In this document: positions 22,795-36,297 of the stretch, in pieces
Position numbering within the stretch: position 1 is the stretch's first letter
Layout: each line of letters opens with the position of its first letter
DNA from: Paragorgia papillata
Lineage: Eukaryota > Cnidaria > Anthozoa > Scleralcyonacea > Coralliidae
Length of the DNA stretch: 64,000 nt
NCBI GenBank assembly: GCA_035771165.1
Contig: JAWNZC010000369.1
Coordinates: 992,001-1,056,000 of the forward strand
Reading direction: 5' to 3'
Position numbers and translations under genes: made by a program
Notes under the pieces: generated by a model
What the model saw: only the letters and a program-made list of their open reading frames with translations
The model's database searches: none
Told to the model about the DNA's origin: nothing

Positions 22795-23853
22795 CATTAC
22801 CAGAAATTTGGGACATTTTGCGGCCACGTTCGTAGCCAGTGGTTACTCCCATGATAATAATATACAGTAAATATTTTGCGAAAATGCAAACGGCTGCTAA
22901 GAACAAAGATCGCCTCTGCTTTCAAAGTAAACAAACATGGCTGCAGGCTGCTCGAAAGAGAAGAGACCTCCGTGGCTTCGTCGTTTGTCCTTCTCGCAGC
23001 TCAACTCCACGTTTAGACATAACGGCCTCCTGCTGATAGACGAAATCGGAGTTTCGACTGTGCATACAATCTGAGTCGGGATAAAACGTAGTTCGTTTAT
23101 AACATGAGGCTGAAGCAGCCGCAGTAAACAAAACATTTCTGATTTCAGAAACCTTTTAATGCTTAGGTATTCTATAAGGATAAAATTTGCTTCTCTATTA
23201 TCCTTGACAATAATCCTAAAGGTAGTGTCTAAAAATAATGAACTCAAAACATGAAAAAATAGTCCCAGCCTATGTTATCTTCCCGTTATGCTTTAATAGA
23301 CACGATGTAATTTGCATAGGGGCCCAAATTGAAAAGGAAACTAATTTGCATGTGGACCTAAATAAAACTACGATTTGATGTATTGCTCAAACACACTGTA
23401 AAACCAAGAAAGTTTAAAGGCTTTGGGAACCGCAATGTTGTTAGATACGGAGATATTTACGAGTTATATTAGCAGTTCGAACATTGCTAAATACATAGCA
23501 AGCTCCGCACTTTGCATCGTTCGCAAGGAAAGTGGTGTATTTGGCAGATTTGTATCGCATGTTTAGCAGGATTACTATGGCTTACATAACAGAATGAGTC
23601 AAATAAGCAGCGTAAATAAATCGATGTTGGGAACCGGCTGTGTATTTCGGTAAGCGAACATTTTTTGTTATAACGTTTCCTTACTTAACTCTTAACAGGA
23701 ATCGAGCTCCGCAACCGAGAAGTCTATGTCCCTAGTAGGATAAATTTTAAAATTTACGATTTTACTGTATTATTCCTTATACGATTTGGCCGTCATGTTT
23801 AATGGCCTATATGCGCCCGCGCGACGCCATCTTGTCCCAAATTTCTGGTAATG
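22795..23853. mobile_element. 1,059-bp non-autonomous element
   Basis: The 21-bp ends CATTACCAGAAATTTGGGACA are inverted at the right. Copy 3 (about 54,360-54,372) has the uninterrupted sequence CAATAATATTGTGTTC, so this is an insertion into copy 1. The target duplication is unclear. Open frames inside (for example 22,897-23,247, minus) resemble no known family. Confidence 0.65.
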
Positions 23854-24774
23854 TTGTGTTCATAAATAATGTGTCCCAAATGTTAACAGCTACACCACAT
23901 CTACACATTGTTTTCTTGAATCAGCACGGCACATATACATTATAGCACAACATTTGTGTACACTCCAAACCACAACATTTCTACTTTCATATTGCTTAAC
24001 CAGTTGCTTTAGACATGGCAAATAAAATATGCTTATTCTTATCTATGGCGTTATTTCATGTTTTATGCTGGTCATTAATATTTGTGCTACGATTACGATT
24101 CCCGCCTGGTTCCTCACTGGTTATATGCTATTACGATAAAACATAAAAACAGCATTTCATTTCAGAATTTACCATTGATGACAGGAAGCTTCTCTTGCTT
24201 TCAAGAAGTTGTTTATATGTAAGCCGATTCTTGATTTATAAAGCTCGGTAGAGACACCCATATTTGACTTGGTTTAATAATAATAATACTAGCACAATAG
24301 CTTGGTTCAATAGCAATAGTTTGAAGTTTTTGATAGTTTCTGATTTGTGCGTGGTCTGCAGTTTTGACGTAATAATATGATGCCAGACCAGCTGACCAGA
24401 GTGTTGGTCAGTGCAAAAATAAACGCCTGACCAAACTGGTCAATCAGTGTGAACACAATAGTACCGATGAAATATAAACAAGCAATACTTATCGTGATAA
24501 AAAACCCTGCACCAAACGTTCCTTTTCAGCACCGTTTTGAGAAAGCGAAAGTACACCGACCAGTCCGAGCACCTTCGACTGGTTTCGAGGCTTCGACTGC
24601 ATGAGCAAATCAAAATGGCGACTTTTTGGCAAACTTTCGTCACGCTCCGTAAAATGTTCGTTCTTCGTTTGTGACGTCAGTGCCAGAAACATCACCACAA
24701 GCCGATAGCATAGTGCGCTACTGTGCATGCGCAGTAGACACAAAAATTTGAGAAAAATGTTAAAACAGTAATAA

Positions 24775-24945
24775 AGGAGAGACGGATTTCCAGTCCCGCA
24801 AGACGGATTTCCAAGCTCGCTGGAGCGCGCGCGAGAGGCGAGAAAAAAATAAAGCGAGGCGAGAAGAAAATAGGGGCCTCTTCCCGCTGCCCCTATCAAC
24901 CCTTTCCCCCAGAACAGAACGCCTGCTACGCAGGCTAGTAGACAC
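24775..24945. repeat. Element end with CCTGCTACGCAGGCTA, shared by copies 1 and 2
   Basis: A GC-richer block (GAGCGCGCGCGAGAGGCGAG, GCCCCTATCAACCCTTTCCCC) ends in CGCCTGCTACGCAGGCTA, which resembles the TAGCCTGCG termini of the 83-bp and 907-bp elements. Copy 2 has it at 31,994-32,158. Copy 3 diverges before it, so it predates the copy 1/2 split. Confidence 0.4.
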
Positions 24946-25460
24946 CCGTGGCCGTCGACACAGCAATTTGTACACTGAGTTGATCATGATTACACTTGGC
25001 GTCCAGAGTTCCAGGCTGAAAGCTCCAGATTGTCCGCACGCTTCTGTCGCTTCATCCTATATAACGAGCTGGATAAAGCTAGGATTCTCCATTTGATTAA
25101 TTGTGCGCTTATAGCATTTACAAGCGCGTCAACAGAATATCCGGTAAATATCGAAATAAGTGGGACAAAAGTGATTTTTTTTTCACAGTCTTATCGGCTA
25201 TTTCTCCAAACAACAAGATGCCAAGGTGTTTGTAAGTTTGTAACGTTACCCGTATGTTGACACCTCTGTAAAGTCTTTGTGTCAGCATGGCGTCAACTGT
25301 TCTGTTTTCTTCGGGAAACCCTTCATCAGATAATATGCGCACTGCAATGCTTGTCTTTGACCTCCACACAATAATTGCCAGAGCTATTATTGTAAACAGA
25401 AAATTAACGCTTGGACAAAAAAAAAATCGTGAGCAATTGGCACTATATCTCAGAAGAGGT

Positions 25461-25543
25461 TAGCCTGCGTGCAGACTTCCCCGTTTCCGTTCCCCGGAGG
25501 GTAAAACGGGGAACGGAAACGGGGGAAGTCTGCACGCAGGCTA
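25461..25543. mobile_element. 83-bp palindromic MITE with 9-bp TSD
   Basis: TAGCCTGCGTGCAGACTTCC is inverted at the right, with GGAGGGTAAAA as the loop. The 9-bp AGAAGAGGT is duplicated (25,452-25,460 and 25,544-25,552). Copy 2 has the empty site at 32,662-32,670 (CTCAGAAGAGGTGCAG). A 9-bp TSD is typical of Mutator-like elements. Confidence 0.9.
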
Positions 25544-25844
25544 AGAAGAGGTGCAGTTTATCGAAGCAGCCAATCGTGATCAACTCAGTGTACAAAATGC
25601 TGCTTGTCGACGGGTGTCTAGAACAAGACTTATGTCGTATTACGCAGACGTTACTATACCTGGGTTTAGTCGTCTGCGGCGCAGGCTAATAGTAAACTGG
25701 AAGCCCATCGTATAATAATAGATGGTATTATTATTATTGTAACCGACGCACAGCCTAGATGTGATCGCTGGATATCTCATAACAGGACTGTCTACTGCCT
25801 GTAGACACGGTGCTGTAGACTAAGTCCCATCCTTGCTTATGATT

Positions 25845-25948
<104 letters not shown>

Positions 25949-26049
25949 TATTATTATACTTGTTCCATTTTTTTGCTGTTCCGGTGTTCCGCTGTTCCGG
26001 TGTTCCGCTGTTCCGTGTTTTACTAAACCCTTCATAAATGTAACATCCC

Positions 26050-27050
26050 AATAGGCCTATTAGTATATATATATATATATACTCTCCTCTATTAGTTCAC
26101 ATTCCTATAATATCGCTAAATTTCTTGTTTCCCTTCTCCGTCCTATCTCTAGTAACCAGTACTCCATTAACGATACATTTTCTTTTGTTCAAGAATAGGT
26201 TCTGCGCCACTCTACTTGTTTTGTTTTTGTCTGTCACCAACCATTTAATCCTTCCTCTTTTCTCACCTTTATTATTTTACTACAAGCTTATAATAAATAT
26301 TTTTAAAAATGCCACTGCTTCGTGTTTTATACTGGGCTTTTACATTCATCAATAGATTACGCTTTCCGCCTGGTCAATCTATAGCAAACTTGAGGAATAT
26401 ATTGCAACGATATTTTAGGAACGCTTGTATTGCCACGACAGTAAACATGTTTTGAAACACGCGTTTCCAAATGTAATACGACACGCGACACCTACGCGAT
26501 ATCTAGACATGCACTGAACAGTTCACAATTGATATCTTACCGGTATTTGCTCTATTCGGTGCTTATTATTATACTTGCATTTTGTAGTTGTCGGACTATA
26601 AAGCAGCAAGGCCAGGGACAACCTGTTTTGAAATAGCTCGTCATCTTTTACGTACTACCGCGAATCCGCGATCGCAGGCGTGTGCAGTTGTATTAACATT
26701 GTAAAGCCTTTGTAAGCATGTTTACGGTCACTTGCAAAAGGTAAAGCTATTCAAACAAGGAGAAAGCCGTTACTAGGTAAACAGTACGTATATATTATTT
26801 GATATACTGTGGCCCTTTCTTGTGTCTCTAGTCCTCAAGTCAAACTTCCTATAGGCTACGTACTGATGTCAACACGGCATTTTTTCGCGTCTGTAATAAA
26901 TTTATCTATTCTGTCTTCATGGACAAACCTTGTCAGCAACATTACTGATCAGCTACTCATGAATTCACCAATACCGTCGGAAAACACCTCAACCCAATTC
27001 GTCAAAGGCAAAAGAACTCGAAAACATGCCTTTACAGTTTCGCAAGGCCT
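26050..27050. other. Duplicated non-coding stretch
   Basis: Closely matches 49,985-51,000 in copy 2. Open frames at 26,809-27,189 and 50,756-51,016 share their first 64 codons but start from GTG and end differently, so they are not called genes. A short (TA)n lies near 26,065. Confidence 0.5.
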
Positions 27051-27059
27051 GACGGGATG

Positions 27060-27966
27060 TAGTCTCCTTCGCAGCCGTCAGTTTGGGTTCGTTCTCACTC
27101 CCCTCAACTACCGGCTGCTTACCCGAGCAGTAAATTCCTTTCCAATTCTTGACCAATCAGAGCCAGACTTCCAATATCTGGAAACCTGACCTCCGACCTT
27201 GAGCTGCCGTTTCAATAGTTTGAACTTTGAACCAATATTTTGAAAACTATTGCTTATAATTTAGTAAAAATTTTGCGTAAATGGAATCAATAAGATGATG
27301 TTGTAACTGTGAATCGCAATATGAATACATGTACATGAAATAAAGTTAAAAGCGCCACTGCATGGAATATGAAGCTGAATAACATTGAGGTTGCTAGCCA
27401 GACATGGCCAGACATCCCCGTAAAATTTATTATCCACTAGATACATTTCGCCGACACTTCTAGCTTTTTTAAAACCTTTCGCACAGATTTATTTACACGA
27501 CCAGCAAGAACATATTCATAATACCATTCTTCGTAAATTTTGTGGAGCTCTGAGCTATAGTAAGCGAAATATTAGCTTTCAAGTAAACTAATTCGGGCAG
27601 TCGCTTCAGACACTATAAAACCGTTAACACCTTTGAGCTTTTGTTTACAATCTTAAATTTCTCTCAACGCTCTTACGCTTTACACTGACTTTCACGCTTA
27701 TTTGTTTGCATAGGCAGCAAGAACATAATCAAACAATATTCTTCGTAAATTCCGTGAAGTTCTAGGCTAAACTTTTCAAAATATTAGCTTTCAACTAAAC
27801 AAATTACACATAACACTAGCCCAGCACGGCTTTAATTATTTAGCACGACAATGGTGTAATTTCATTGGCCCACGTACACAAAGGGAATGGAATGTAGCTC
27901 TCGGGTGAGCAGACGTTAGTTTGGGGAGGTATTAGCGAGCCATAAGAACGTCTGCGAAGGAGGCTA
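27060..27966. mobile_element. 907-bp TAG...CTA element with 9-bp TSD
   Basis: Ends TAGTCTCCTTCGCAGCCGT and the inverse of TAGCCTCCTTCGCAGACGT. GACGGGATG is duplicated exactly at 27,051-27,059 and 27,967-27,975. Copy 2 shows the empty site (50,999-51,007). The interior has AAATTC.TGAAG.TCT.GGCTA repeats but no transposase frame. Mutator-like non-autonomous element by TSD length. Confidence 0.9.
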
Positions 27967-28284
27967 GACGGGATGATGCAATAACGCAATTTTGTGTGGC
28001 GAAAAAATAAAAATAACAAACGGAGCCGGATTCGGCCACCACAGGTAGCCCGAGTAATTAAACCCTTCAGACGATTTTACTCGTCAACGGAAAACCCCTG
28101 GTATATCAAGCGAACATTTTAAAATTATTATAAATATCGCGCTCTGTATAGTGTATGCAGTTCTTTTGCGCGAATATTGATACTCAGCGAGGTTGCTTTT
28201 CAGCTTATAATTTCCGTTTTAGATGCCTTCCGTCCGCTTTAGCTTCGTCTACGACTTCCTTCATATGAGCGCTGAAACCGACAG

Positions 28285-28292
28285 TATAAAAA
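28285..28292 (+). promoter_or_regulatory. TATA box of secreted-protein gene, copy 1
   Basis: TATAAAAA lies 104 bp upstream of the ATG at 28,396. The surrounding 130 bp are nearly identical in copy 2, where the box is TATATAAAAA. Confidence 0.55.
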
Positions 28293-28395
28293 TGACTGTT
28301 CACTTGGACTGCAGTATCAGTAACTTGTCACTAGACTGCTGCGGGCAAATAGAGGATTTCTACACACTCCTTGAATACAGCGAAGCAGATTAAGA

Positions 28396-29122
28396 ATGAA
28401 AGTTGACTTGAAGATAATATTGCTTGTTATTATTTCTCTGTCTGTAGTTTCAGATACTGAAGGATGCAGTGGTGGATCCAGTGGTGGTGGCAGTTCTTCT
28501 GGGGAATCAAGTACTTCTAATGGGTTTGTTTTTCATTACTTTCCTGCATTTGTTTTTTTATATGCAATTCCATCAAGTTCCATCAAGCGAAGAAGACAGA
28601 TTTTTAATCCTTCAATTAGCATTCAGTTGTTGTGGTCAACTTTATATTTTTACCCTGGCTATAAAGCCAGGCAATTTTACTCGTCAAGGGGACCCATGCA
28701 TACATGAAAAGGATACAAAAATAGGTTGTTTCGGCTTACGCACGCAATCTCTGATTGGTCGTTCGCAGTGTTTATACACGTAAGAGTATTGAATCGAACA
28801 TGAAATTTTCCAGCCCTTTTTAATGAAATAGTTTATCGATAAACAATTTTCGACTTTAGCCTCGTTCTAGTGCACAAAAATTGTTACGCGCTTCTCACGT
28901 TTTGCAAAAGTATCATTTTGCTGTTAAGTTATAATTCAGTTACGTCAGTCATAAAATAGTATATATAGTAATTGTCAACTTAATTGCTATTGAAGGCACA
29001 TGAAGTTTGCTATTTCCCACGGGTATTTTTTTTGCCATTGCGTTTCCGTACTACCATTGTTATAATTACTATATTTAGTCTTATTATCCGTTCATGTTTG
29101 GCTTTCCGAGACTTCTCGCTCC

Positions 29123-29158
<36 letters not shown>

Positions 29159-29894
29159 CAAGATAAAGTTGTTCCACGACAACAATGCGTATATGAAAGG
29201 GTCAAAAGGACCCGTTCAGTTCTTTCACGGCATTTCCAAAATATAAATATGTCGTCAACTGCTATATATATATATGTTTTCCCAAAAAGCTTAATTAACG
29301 GTAAATCAAATTTGTGAGTAGGGCTAGGGTTTTTGTTGTGGTTAGGTTATACAAAAGAATGTTAAAGTCTTTAGATTCACTGAAGCTTAATTAACAACAA
29401 ATTTGGAAAAACAAATTTAACGACATATTTTGGAAAAGCCGCTTTAAGTCATCTCATTTAACCTCCACCCGTCTAATAATTTCTTATTCAAATTATGCAT
29501 ATTTTCCAGTCAGAGACCAGCACACGATTTCAAAACTAAGTCAGGCCTTACTAACCTCTACAACAAGCAAGTAGATAAATCCCAACGAGTCCAAAGACCC
29601 ATGCAAGGAGTTCTGGGAAAGTTTGGTTTCAAACACTCTGGCCAATTGGTGACCACAAAAGATGGATCAAAACACTTGGTTCACAATCCGGGCAAAGGAA
29701 CTGTTGTCACTGATGCCAAACATATGGGCCCCGGGTGGAAAACTGACGGACGAAGCAAGAATGTGGGAGGAAAGGCTACCATTGGGGAGTTTGTTGGAAA
29801 AGGAGGCTCAGGTTACAATCCCGTATTTAATAATTGCCATGATTCTTCTGATAGAATGGGTGAACTTGGAGGAAAGAAGCGTTGTGTCGATTAA
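28396..29894 (+). CDS. Small secreted Gly/Ser-rich protein, copy 1 (two exons)
   Basis: Exon 1 is 28,396-28,523 and exon 2 is 29,510-29,894. The donor GG|GTTTGT is phase 2 and the acceptor is TTTTCCAG|T; together they give 513 nt (170 residues). Residues 1-23 are a signal peptide (MKVDLKIILLVIISLSVVS, then DTEG). A GCSGGSSGGGSSSGE linker follows, then a conserved domain with GQLVTTKDGSKHLVHN, VVTDAKHMGPGW, and NNCHDSSDRM near the end. The His and Asn-Cys-His pattern recalls permuted papain-like (LRAT/NlpC) domains, but that is only a guess. An AATAAA lies about 175 bp after the stop. The intron carries a MITE. Likely exported; function unknown. Confidence 0.75.
28650..29158. mobile_element. 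Intronic MITE, copy 1
   Basis: TTACCCTGGCTATAAAGCCAGGC...TTTTACTCGTCAAGG at the left is inverted as CCTTGACGAGTAAAATCGTCTGGCGTTAGACAGAGTAA at the right. The same element sits in copy 2 (51,706-52,213), so it inserted before the duplication. Confidence 0.55.
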
Positions 29895-30239
29895 TGTGCT
29901 GCAAATAAGACTATACTTGGATTGAAAATGGACTTTTGACTTCCGATTTGATTGTAAACTCTTTATAATAATTTTCGACCTGTAGTTGTCAACTATAAGA
30001 TTAAGCATTTGTGATTCGTTAATTCGACGTGAAAAATGTAATGACTCGTGTATTTTGCTGTTGAGTAAATAAAATAAATTCAATTTGATTCAATGAAATT
30101 TATAGTTGTATGATTTATAAGCTTAGAATTTCAAATATTTGATAATTACTGGCAAATCTAAACGCTTCAGCACTGAGTTGTATTACAGCTATACAATAGG
30201 GCTTATTCTAATTAATACCATGTTAATGTTAAATCCTGT

Positions 30240-31050
<811 letters not shown>

Positions 31051-32823
31051 CATTCCATTTCATTCAATAATATTGTGTTCATAAATAATGTGTCCCAAAT
31101 GTTAACAGCTACACCACATCTACACATTGTTTTCTTGAATCAGCACGGCACATATACATTATAGCACAACATTTGTGTACACTCCAAACCACAACATTTC
31201 TACTTTTATATTGCTTAACCAGTTGCTTTAGACATGGCAAATAAAATATGCTTATTCTTATCTATGGCGTTATTTCATGTTTTATGCTGGTCATTAATAT
31301 TTGTGCTACGATTACGATTCCCGCCTGGTTCCTCACTGGTTATATGCTATTACGATAAAACATAAAAACAGCATTTCATTTCAGAATTTACCATTGATGA
31401 CAGGAAGCTTCTCTTGCTTTCAAGAAGTTGTTTATATGTAAGCCGATTCTTGATTTATAAAGCTCGGTAGAGACACCCATATTTGACTTGGTTTAATAAT
31501 AATAATAATACTAGCACAATAGCTTGGTTCAATAGCAATAGTTTGAAGTTTTTGATAGTTTCTGATTTGTGCGTGATCTGGAGTTTTGACGTAATAATAT
31601 GATGCCAGACCGGCTGACCAGAGCGGTCAGTGCAAAAATAAACGCTTGACCAAACTGGTCAGTCAGTGTGAACACAATAGTACCGATGAAATATAAACAA
31701 GCAGTACTTATCGTGATAAAAAAACCTGCACCAAACGTTCCTTTTCAGCACCGTTTTGAGAAAGCGAAAGTACACCGACCAGTCCGAGCACCTTCGACTG
31801 GCTTCGAGGCTTCGACTGCATGAGCAAAACAAAATGGCGACTTTTTGGCAAACTTTCGTCACGCTCCGTAAAATGTTCGTTCTTCGTTTGTGACGTCAGT
31901 GCCAGAAACATCACCACAAGCCGATAGCATAGTGCGCTACTGTGCATGCGCAGTAGACACAAAAATTTGAGAAAAATGTTAAAACAGTAATAAAGGAGAG
32001 ACGGATTTCCAGTCCCGCAAGACGGATTTCCAAGCTCGCTGGAGCGCGCGCGAGAGGCGAGAAAAAAATAAAGCGAGGCGAGAAGAAAATAGGGGCCTCT
32101 TCCCGCTGCCCCTATCAACCCTTTCCCCCAGAACAGAACGCCTGCTACGCAGGCTAGTAGACACCCGTGGCCGTCGACACAGCACTTTGTACACTGAGTT
32201 GATCATGATTACACTTGGCGTCCAGAGTTCCAGGCTGAAAGCTCCAGATTGTCCGCACGCTTCTGTCGCTTCATCCTATATAACGAGCTGGATAAAGCTA
32301 GGATTCTCCATTTGATTAATTGTGCGCTTATAGCATTTACAAGCGCGTCAACAGAATATCTGGTAAATATCGAAATAAGTGGGACAAAAATGCTTTTTTT
32401 TTCACAGTTTTATCGGCTATTTCTCCAAACAACAAGATGCCAAGGTGTTTGTAACGTTACACGTATGTTGACACCTCTGTAAAGTCTTTGTGTCAGCATG
32501 GCGTCAACTGTTCTGTTTTCTTCGGGAAACCCTTCATCAGATAATATGCGCACTGCAATGCTTGTCTTTGACGTCCACACAATAATTGCCAGAGCTATTA
32601 TTGTAAACAGAAAATTAACGCTTGGACAAAAAAAAATCGTGAGCAATTGGCACTATATCTCAGAAGAGGTGCAGTTTATCGAAGCATAGACCCTAGAAGA
32701 AGAGGATAGGCAACCGAGGTCTGGGACGAGAATATGTTTTTGTTATCAATTTTTTCCGGTCACGTGATCTTAAGCCGACACAGTCACAGAATCGAACAGT
32801 GTTGACAAACGTTTGAATAATAT

Positions 32824-33074
32824 TATGAAGTGTTATTACCGCCAAAATGAGACTATTAATGTTGTTGTTCTCTTCCTCATTCGGATAGTTCGTATTTAAT
32901 GCGATATTTCCAAATTTTGTATTGACAGTCTAAATGTTCTTTTGAAGTAAATAAATTAAGCTTCACAATCAAATTTAATGTTGCACTTAATTTAATAATG
33001 CGTAACCAAATGTTGTGCTGCGTCAAATTTTGTGTTGATTGCGAACTTTGGCCTCTCCCCAACCCCCTAATTTG
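32824..33074 (+). repeat. Left terminal inverted repeat of integrase/HECT element
   Basis: 251 bp from TATGAAGTGTTATTACCGCC to AACCCCCTAATTTG, nearly identical in inverse to the right repeat. It ends 24 bp before the transposase ATG, so it must hold the promoter and 5' UTR unless an upstream exon exists. Confidence 0.9.
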
Positions 33075-33098
33075 AGGTTGTGCTTTTACGTTTTTAAC

Positions 33099-35807
33099 AT
33101 GGCAGACGGGAATTCGGTTATCAAGTATCGTTTACAAGAAGCTTGTTTGCAAATAATTCGTCAGTTGCAGTCAGGAAGTGAAGCAGTGGAAGGAGCCTGT
33201 TGCAGTTTAGATTGGTTATTGGCTACAGTGTCTACTTATATTGACACCATCGATATCCCCGATGAAGTTATCAACTTGCTATTTAATGCTCGTTCTTCTT
33301 TGCACAATTGCCTTAATACTAGCACCAGTTCTATCAACTATCAGGTGCCCAACGTCTATTCCGGTATGCCTGGAAGGCCGAAATTGCTTATTACTAAAGA
33401 ACAAATTGAATTTCTAATATCACATAATTTTACTGTCATGGAGATGAGTAATTTGCTTGGTGTTAGTGCTCGAACTGTGGAACGACGTATGGCCGAATTT
33501 AAGTTGACTGTTACAGAGTCCTACTCCTCCTATACCGATGCCCAACTGGATAACGTGGTTCGAGATATAATGGCAGCTTTTCCCAATGCTGGTTACAGGA
33601 GAATGACAGGACTCCTGCAAGCTCGGGGGCTTAGAGTTCAACAAAATCGAATACGTAACTCGGTGCGCCGTGTTCATCCACAAGGAACGGCTCTGAGAGC
33701 CTTGGAACTGAATATGCTGCGTCGCCGTCGTTACCAAGTTTGTGGTCCGTTAGCGTTATGGCACATAGACGGAAATCATAAATTAATCAGGTATTTATTT
33801 CATGCATTTTGTATGTCTGGGTCCAGGACGTAGCCAGGGGGGGCCATTCCCCTTTGAAAACTTTCTTTTCGCTACATACGGTTTTATAATCGGAAACCCC
33901 ACCCTACCCCAGGCAAACATGGGGCATTGTTACCCCAGGGAAACATAGGCTTTAAAAAAACACACAATTGACCCACCTCCTGGGGGACAATTGTCTGTCT
34001 AATCCCCACCCTCAAACTAAAACCCTGAAACTAAAAGTAATACCTGTACATAGAATTACATTTTTATTTCATGTATATATCCTGTGTGCATTCTCAACAG
34101 GTATAATATTAATTTAACACAGTATAAAATAAGACAAAGTACAATATACGTATACTGGAAGAGTGGAAGTAACTCAATTCAGGCTGGGCAGGCCCACTTT
34201 GGGAGGACTTATTAATAAATCAAGTAAACAAATGGTAGTTTTAATATGAGTATTGCCCTTCTACCTGCCACATCACTTTTTTTGATATTATTTTCTCAAA
34301 ATTCTGTCAAATCTGGACCTTTTGCACTTTTTGCTTTTCCCCAAGATTCATGTGTATAATAAATGTTGCCTTCACTAGTAGCATGATATTCAAGAGATTT
34401 TGTAGTTGTGAGATCCATGCAAAAAATGTGCCCATTCTCCTTTTTTTGAAAATTCAATATTTGGGGACTTACATTTGAGAATGCTTGTTTGGGAGGGCTT
34501 ATGTTTTCAGGGGGGCCAGCACACCCAGGTTCATTTTCAGACGTTTTCTGTATTGCCAGTATATAATTCTGTATCAGGTTTTTTATCATTCAGTACTTTC
34601 AAATTTGCAGGTGGAGAATTGTAATACATGGGGGAATAGATGGCTACTCTAGGATGATTGTATATCTTTGTTGTAACACCAATAACAGAGCCTCCACCGT
34701 TTATGACCTGTTTTGCAAAGCTGTACAAACCTATGGCCTCCCATCCAGGGTACGATCAGATAAAGGTGGAGAGAATGTGGATGTGGCCTGGTGCATGTTA
34801 AGCCATCCATTACGTGGACCTAACCGTGGAAGTCACATAGCTGGCCGCAGCGTTCATAATCAACGGATAGAAAGACTATGGAGGGACGTGTTTTTTGGCT
34901 GCACATATATATTCTATCATCTATTCTACCATATGGAGACAAATGGATTACTCGACTTATCAAATGAAATGCATCTTTTTGCCCTTCACTACACCTTTGT
35001 TCCCAGAATTAACAGAAACCTGAATTTGTTTTCTGGTGGGCATAACAGGTGTCCAATAAGCACAGAAAATAGCCTTTCTCCTGATCAGCTGTGGATCAGG
35101 GGGGTTTTGTCCATGTCCAATAGCAATCATAGGACTGCAATAGAGTTTGACAATCCAACTGAGGTATGGTACTAGTAATTAAAAACATTTTATTTGTGCA
35201 AACGAAAAAAAACCAACTACTTGTACCCTTTTAAGAATATTTTGCATTAAAAGATAGAAGGAATTTAGTAATGATAGTACAGTACAAGGAAGTCAGGTTA
35301 CTTATAATTTAAATTAGACTACTGCATGTATAGATCAGTGGTACATGTACTTACATGTACAACTCATATACAGGAAGACAAGCACAAAACACAAAAAGTT
35401 ACATATGCATTCGACAAAGTCATCCCTAAAAATACAGAACATTACAACGCAGTTTATGTTTAGAGGGGCAGTTTGAAAATATTACTCCTAAATTTTAATC
35501 ATATGTAAACATTAATAAAATAATCAAGAACAGTTAAGTGGTCAGTTATTAATTTCTACTTTATTTCTTATAACTATACATGTAGATTAACTATGAAAGT
35601 TATGGCATTGATTGGGAAGGACCACCACCATCACCTGAGTGGCATGAATCAGTGGAATCCATTGAAGTGCCAGACACTGTTATTGCTTTATCTGAAAATG
35701 ACAAGCTGGAAATTGTTACTGCAGTGGATCCACTTCAGGGTTCTGATGTAAATGGAATTGATATCTACTTAGAAGTTTTAGATTTTCTACAGCAGAAATT
35801 GAACTAA
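33099..35807 (+). CDS. Integrase-type DDE transposase (three exons)
   Basis: Exons 33,099-33,790, 34,611-35,163 and 35,586-35,807 give 1,467 nt (488 residues), with GT/AG borders and matching phases. Residues about 105-145 form a helix-turn-helix ([20 protein letters not shown], then [11 protein letters not shown]). The catalytic core has D224 in [10 protein letters not shown]281 in RSDKGGEN and E318 in [10 protein letters not shown]: a D-56-D-36-E spacing like retroviral and IS3 integrases. The C-terminus carries [14 protein letters not shown] and an acidic tail. It would cut and join the ends of the surrounding element in the nucleus. Start: the first ATG after the terminal repeat. Intron 1 contains DNA-element debris (GACGTAGCCAGGGGGGG). 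Confidence 0.9.
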
Positions 35808-36297
35808 AGCATGTATTTAATTTTCTTTATTTTTGCACGGAATTGACAGAGCTGTTATATAATTATGTGGCCAACAGTTAACTGTAAATCAATATACCCA
35901 ACTGGTAATAACATAATAATATGAACATTTAACACATATAGTATTGGTGGAGTTGTTCTAGTTTTTTGTTCCAAGGGTCCTTTTAACTTATCAGAATACT
36001 GTAATATATGACAAGACACCTTGATACAAATAATTTGAAACAGCTGTACCTCTTATTAACCAAGTTCAATTAAGGGCCCTATCAAGCCACCTTTCAAAAA
36101 ATGTTTTTTTAAGACTAGTCTGAATTTCAAAATCAAATGTATACTGTACAGTACTTGCTTCTCAGGCAATGATTTACAATGTATTTGTGCAGTAAGATGA
36201 ACAGTAGAAGTTCCTATTTCTTTGCAAAAGTTAAACATGGGCCCAATCTACTAGAGAACTTACATGTAGTAACCATCCTCTATGTGATTTGTAGTAA

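Noticed and set aside
22897..23247. 116-codon minus-strand frame in the 1,059-bp element as a transposase
   Set aside because: No catalytic or DNA-binding motif, overlapping frames of similar length on the same strand, and a short element.
24489..24899. Arg/Ser/Leu-rich frames duplicated at 31,708-32,118 as genes
   Set aside because: Identical because of the duplication; composition follows GAGAGGCGAG-type repeats and no start context or splice structure supports them.
26809..27189. Frame shared with 50,756-51,016 as a duplicated gene
   Set aside because: Starts at GTG rather than ATG, the two copies end differently (one runs into an inserted element), and no family is recognised; similarity is explained by the segmental duplication.
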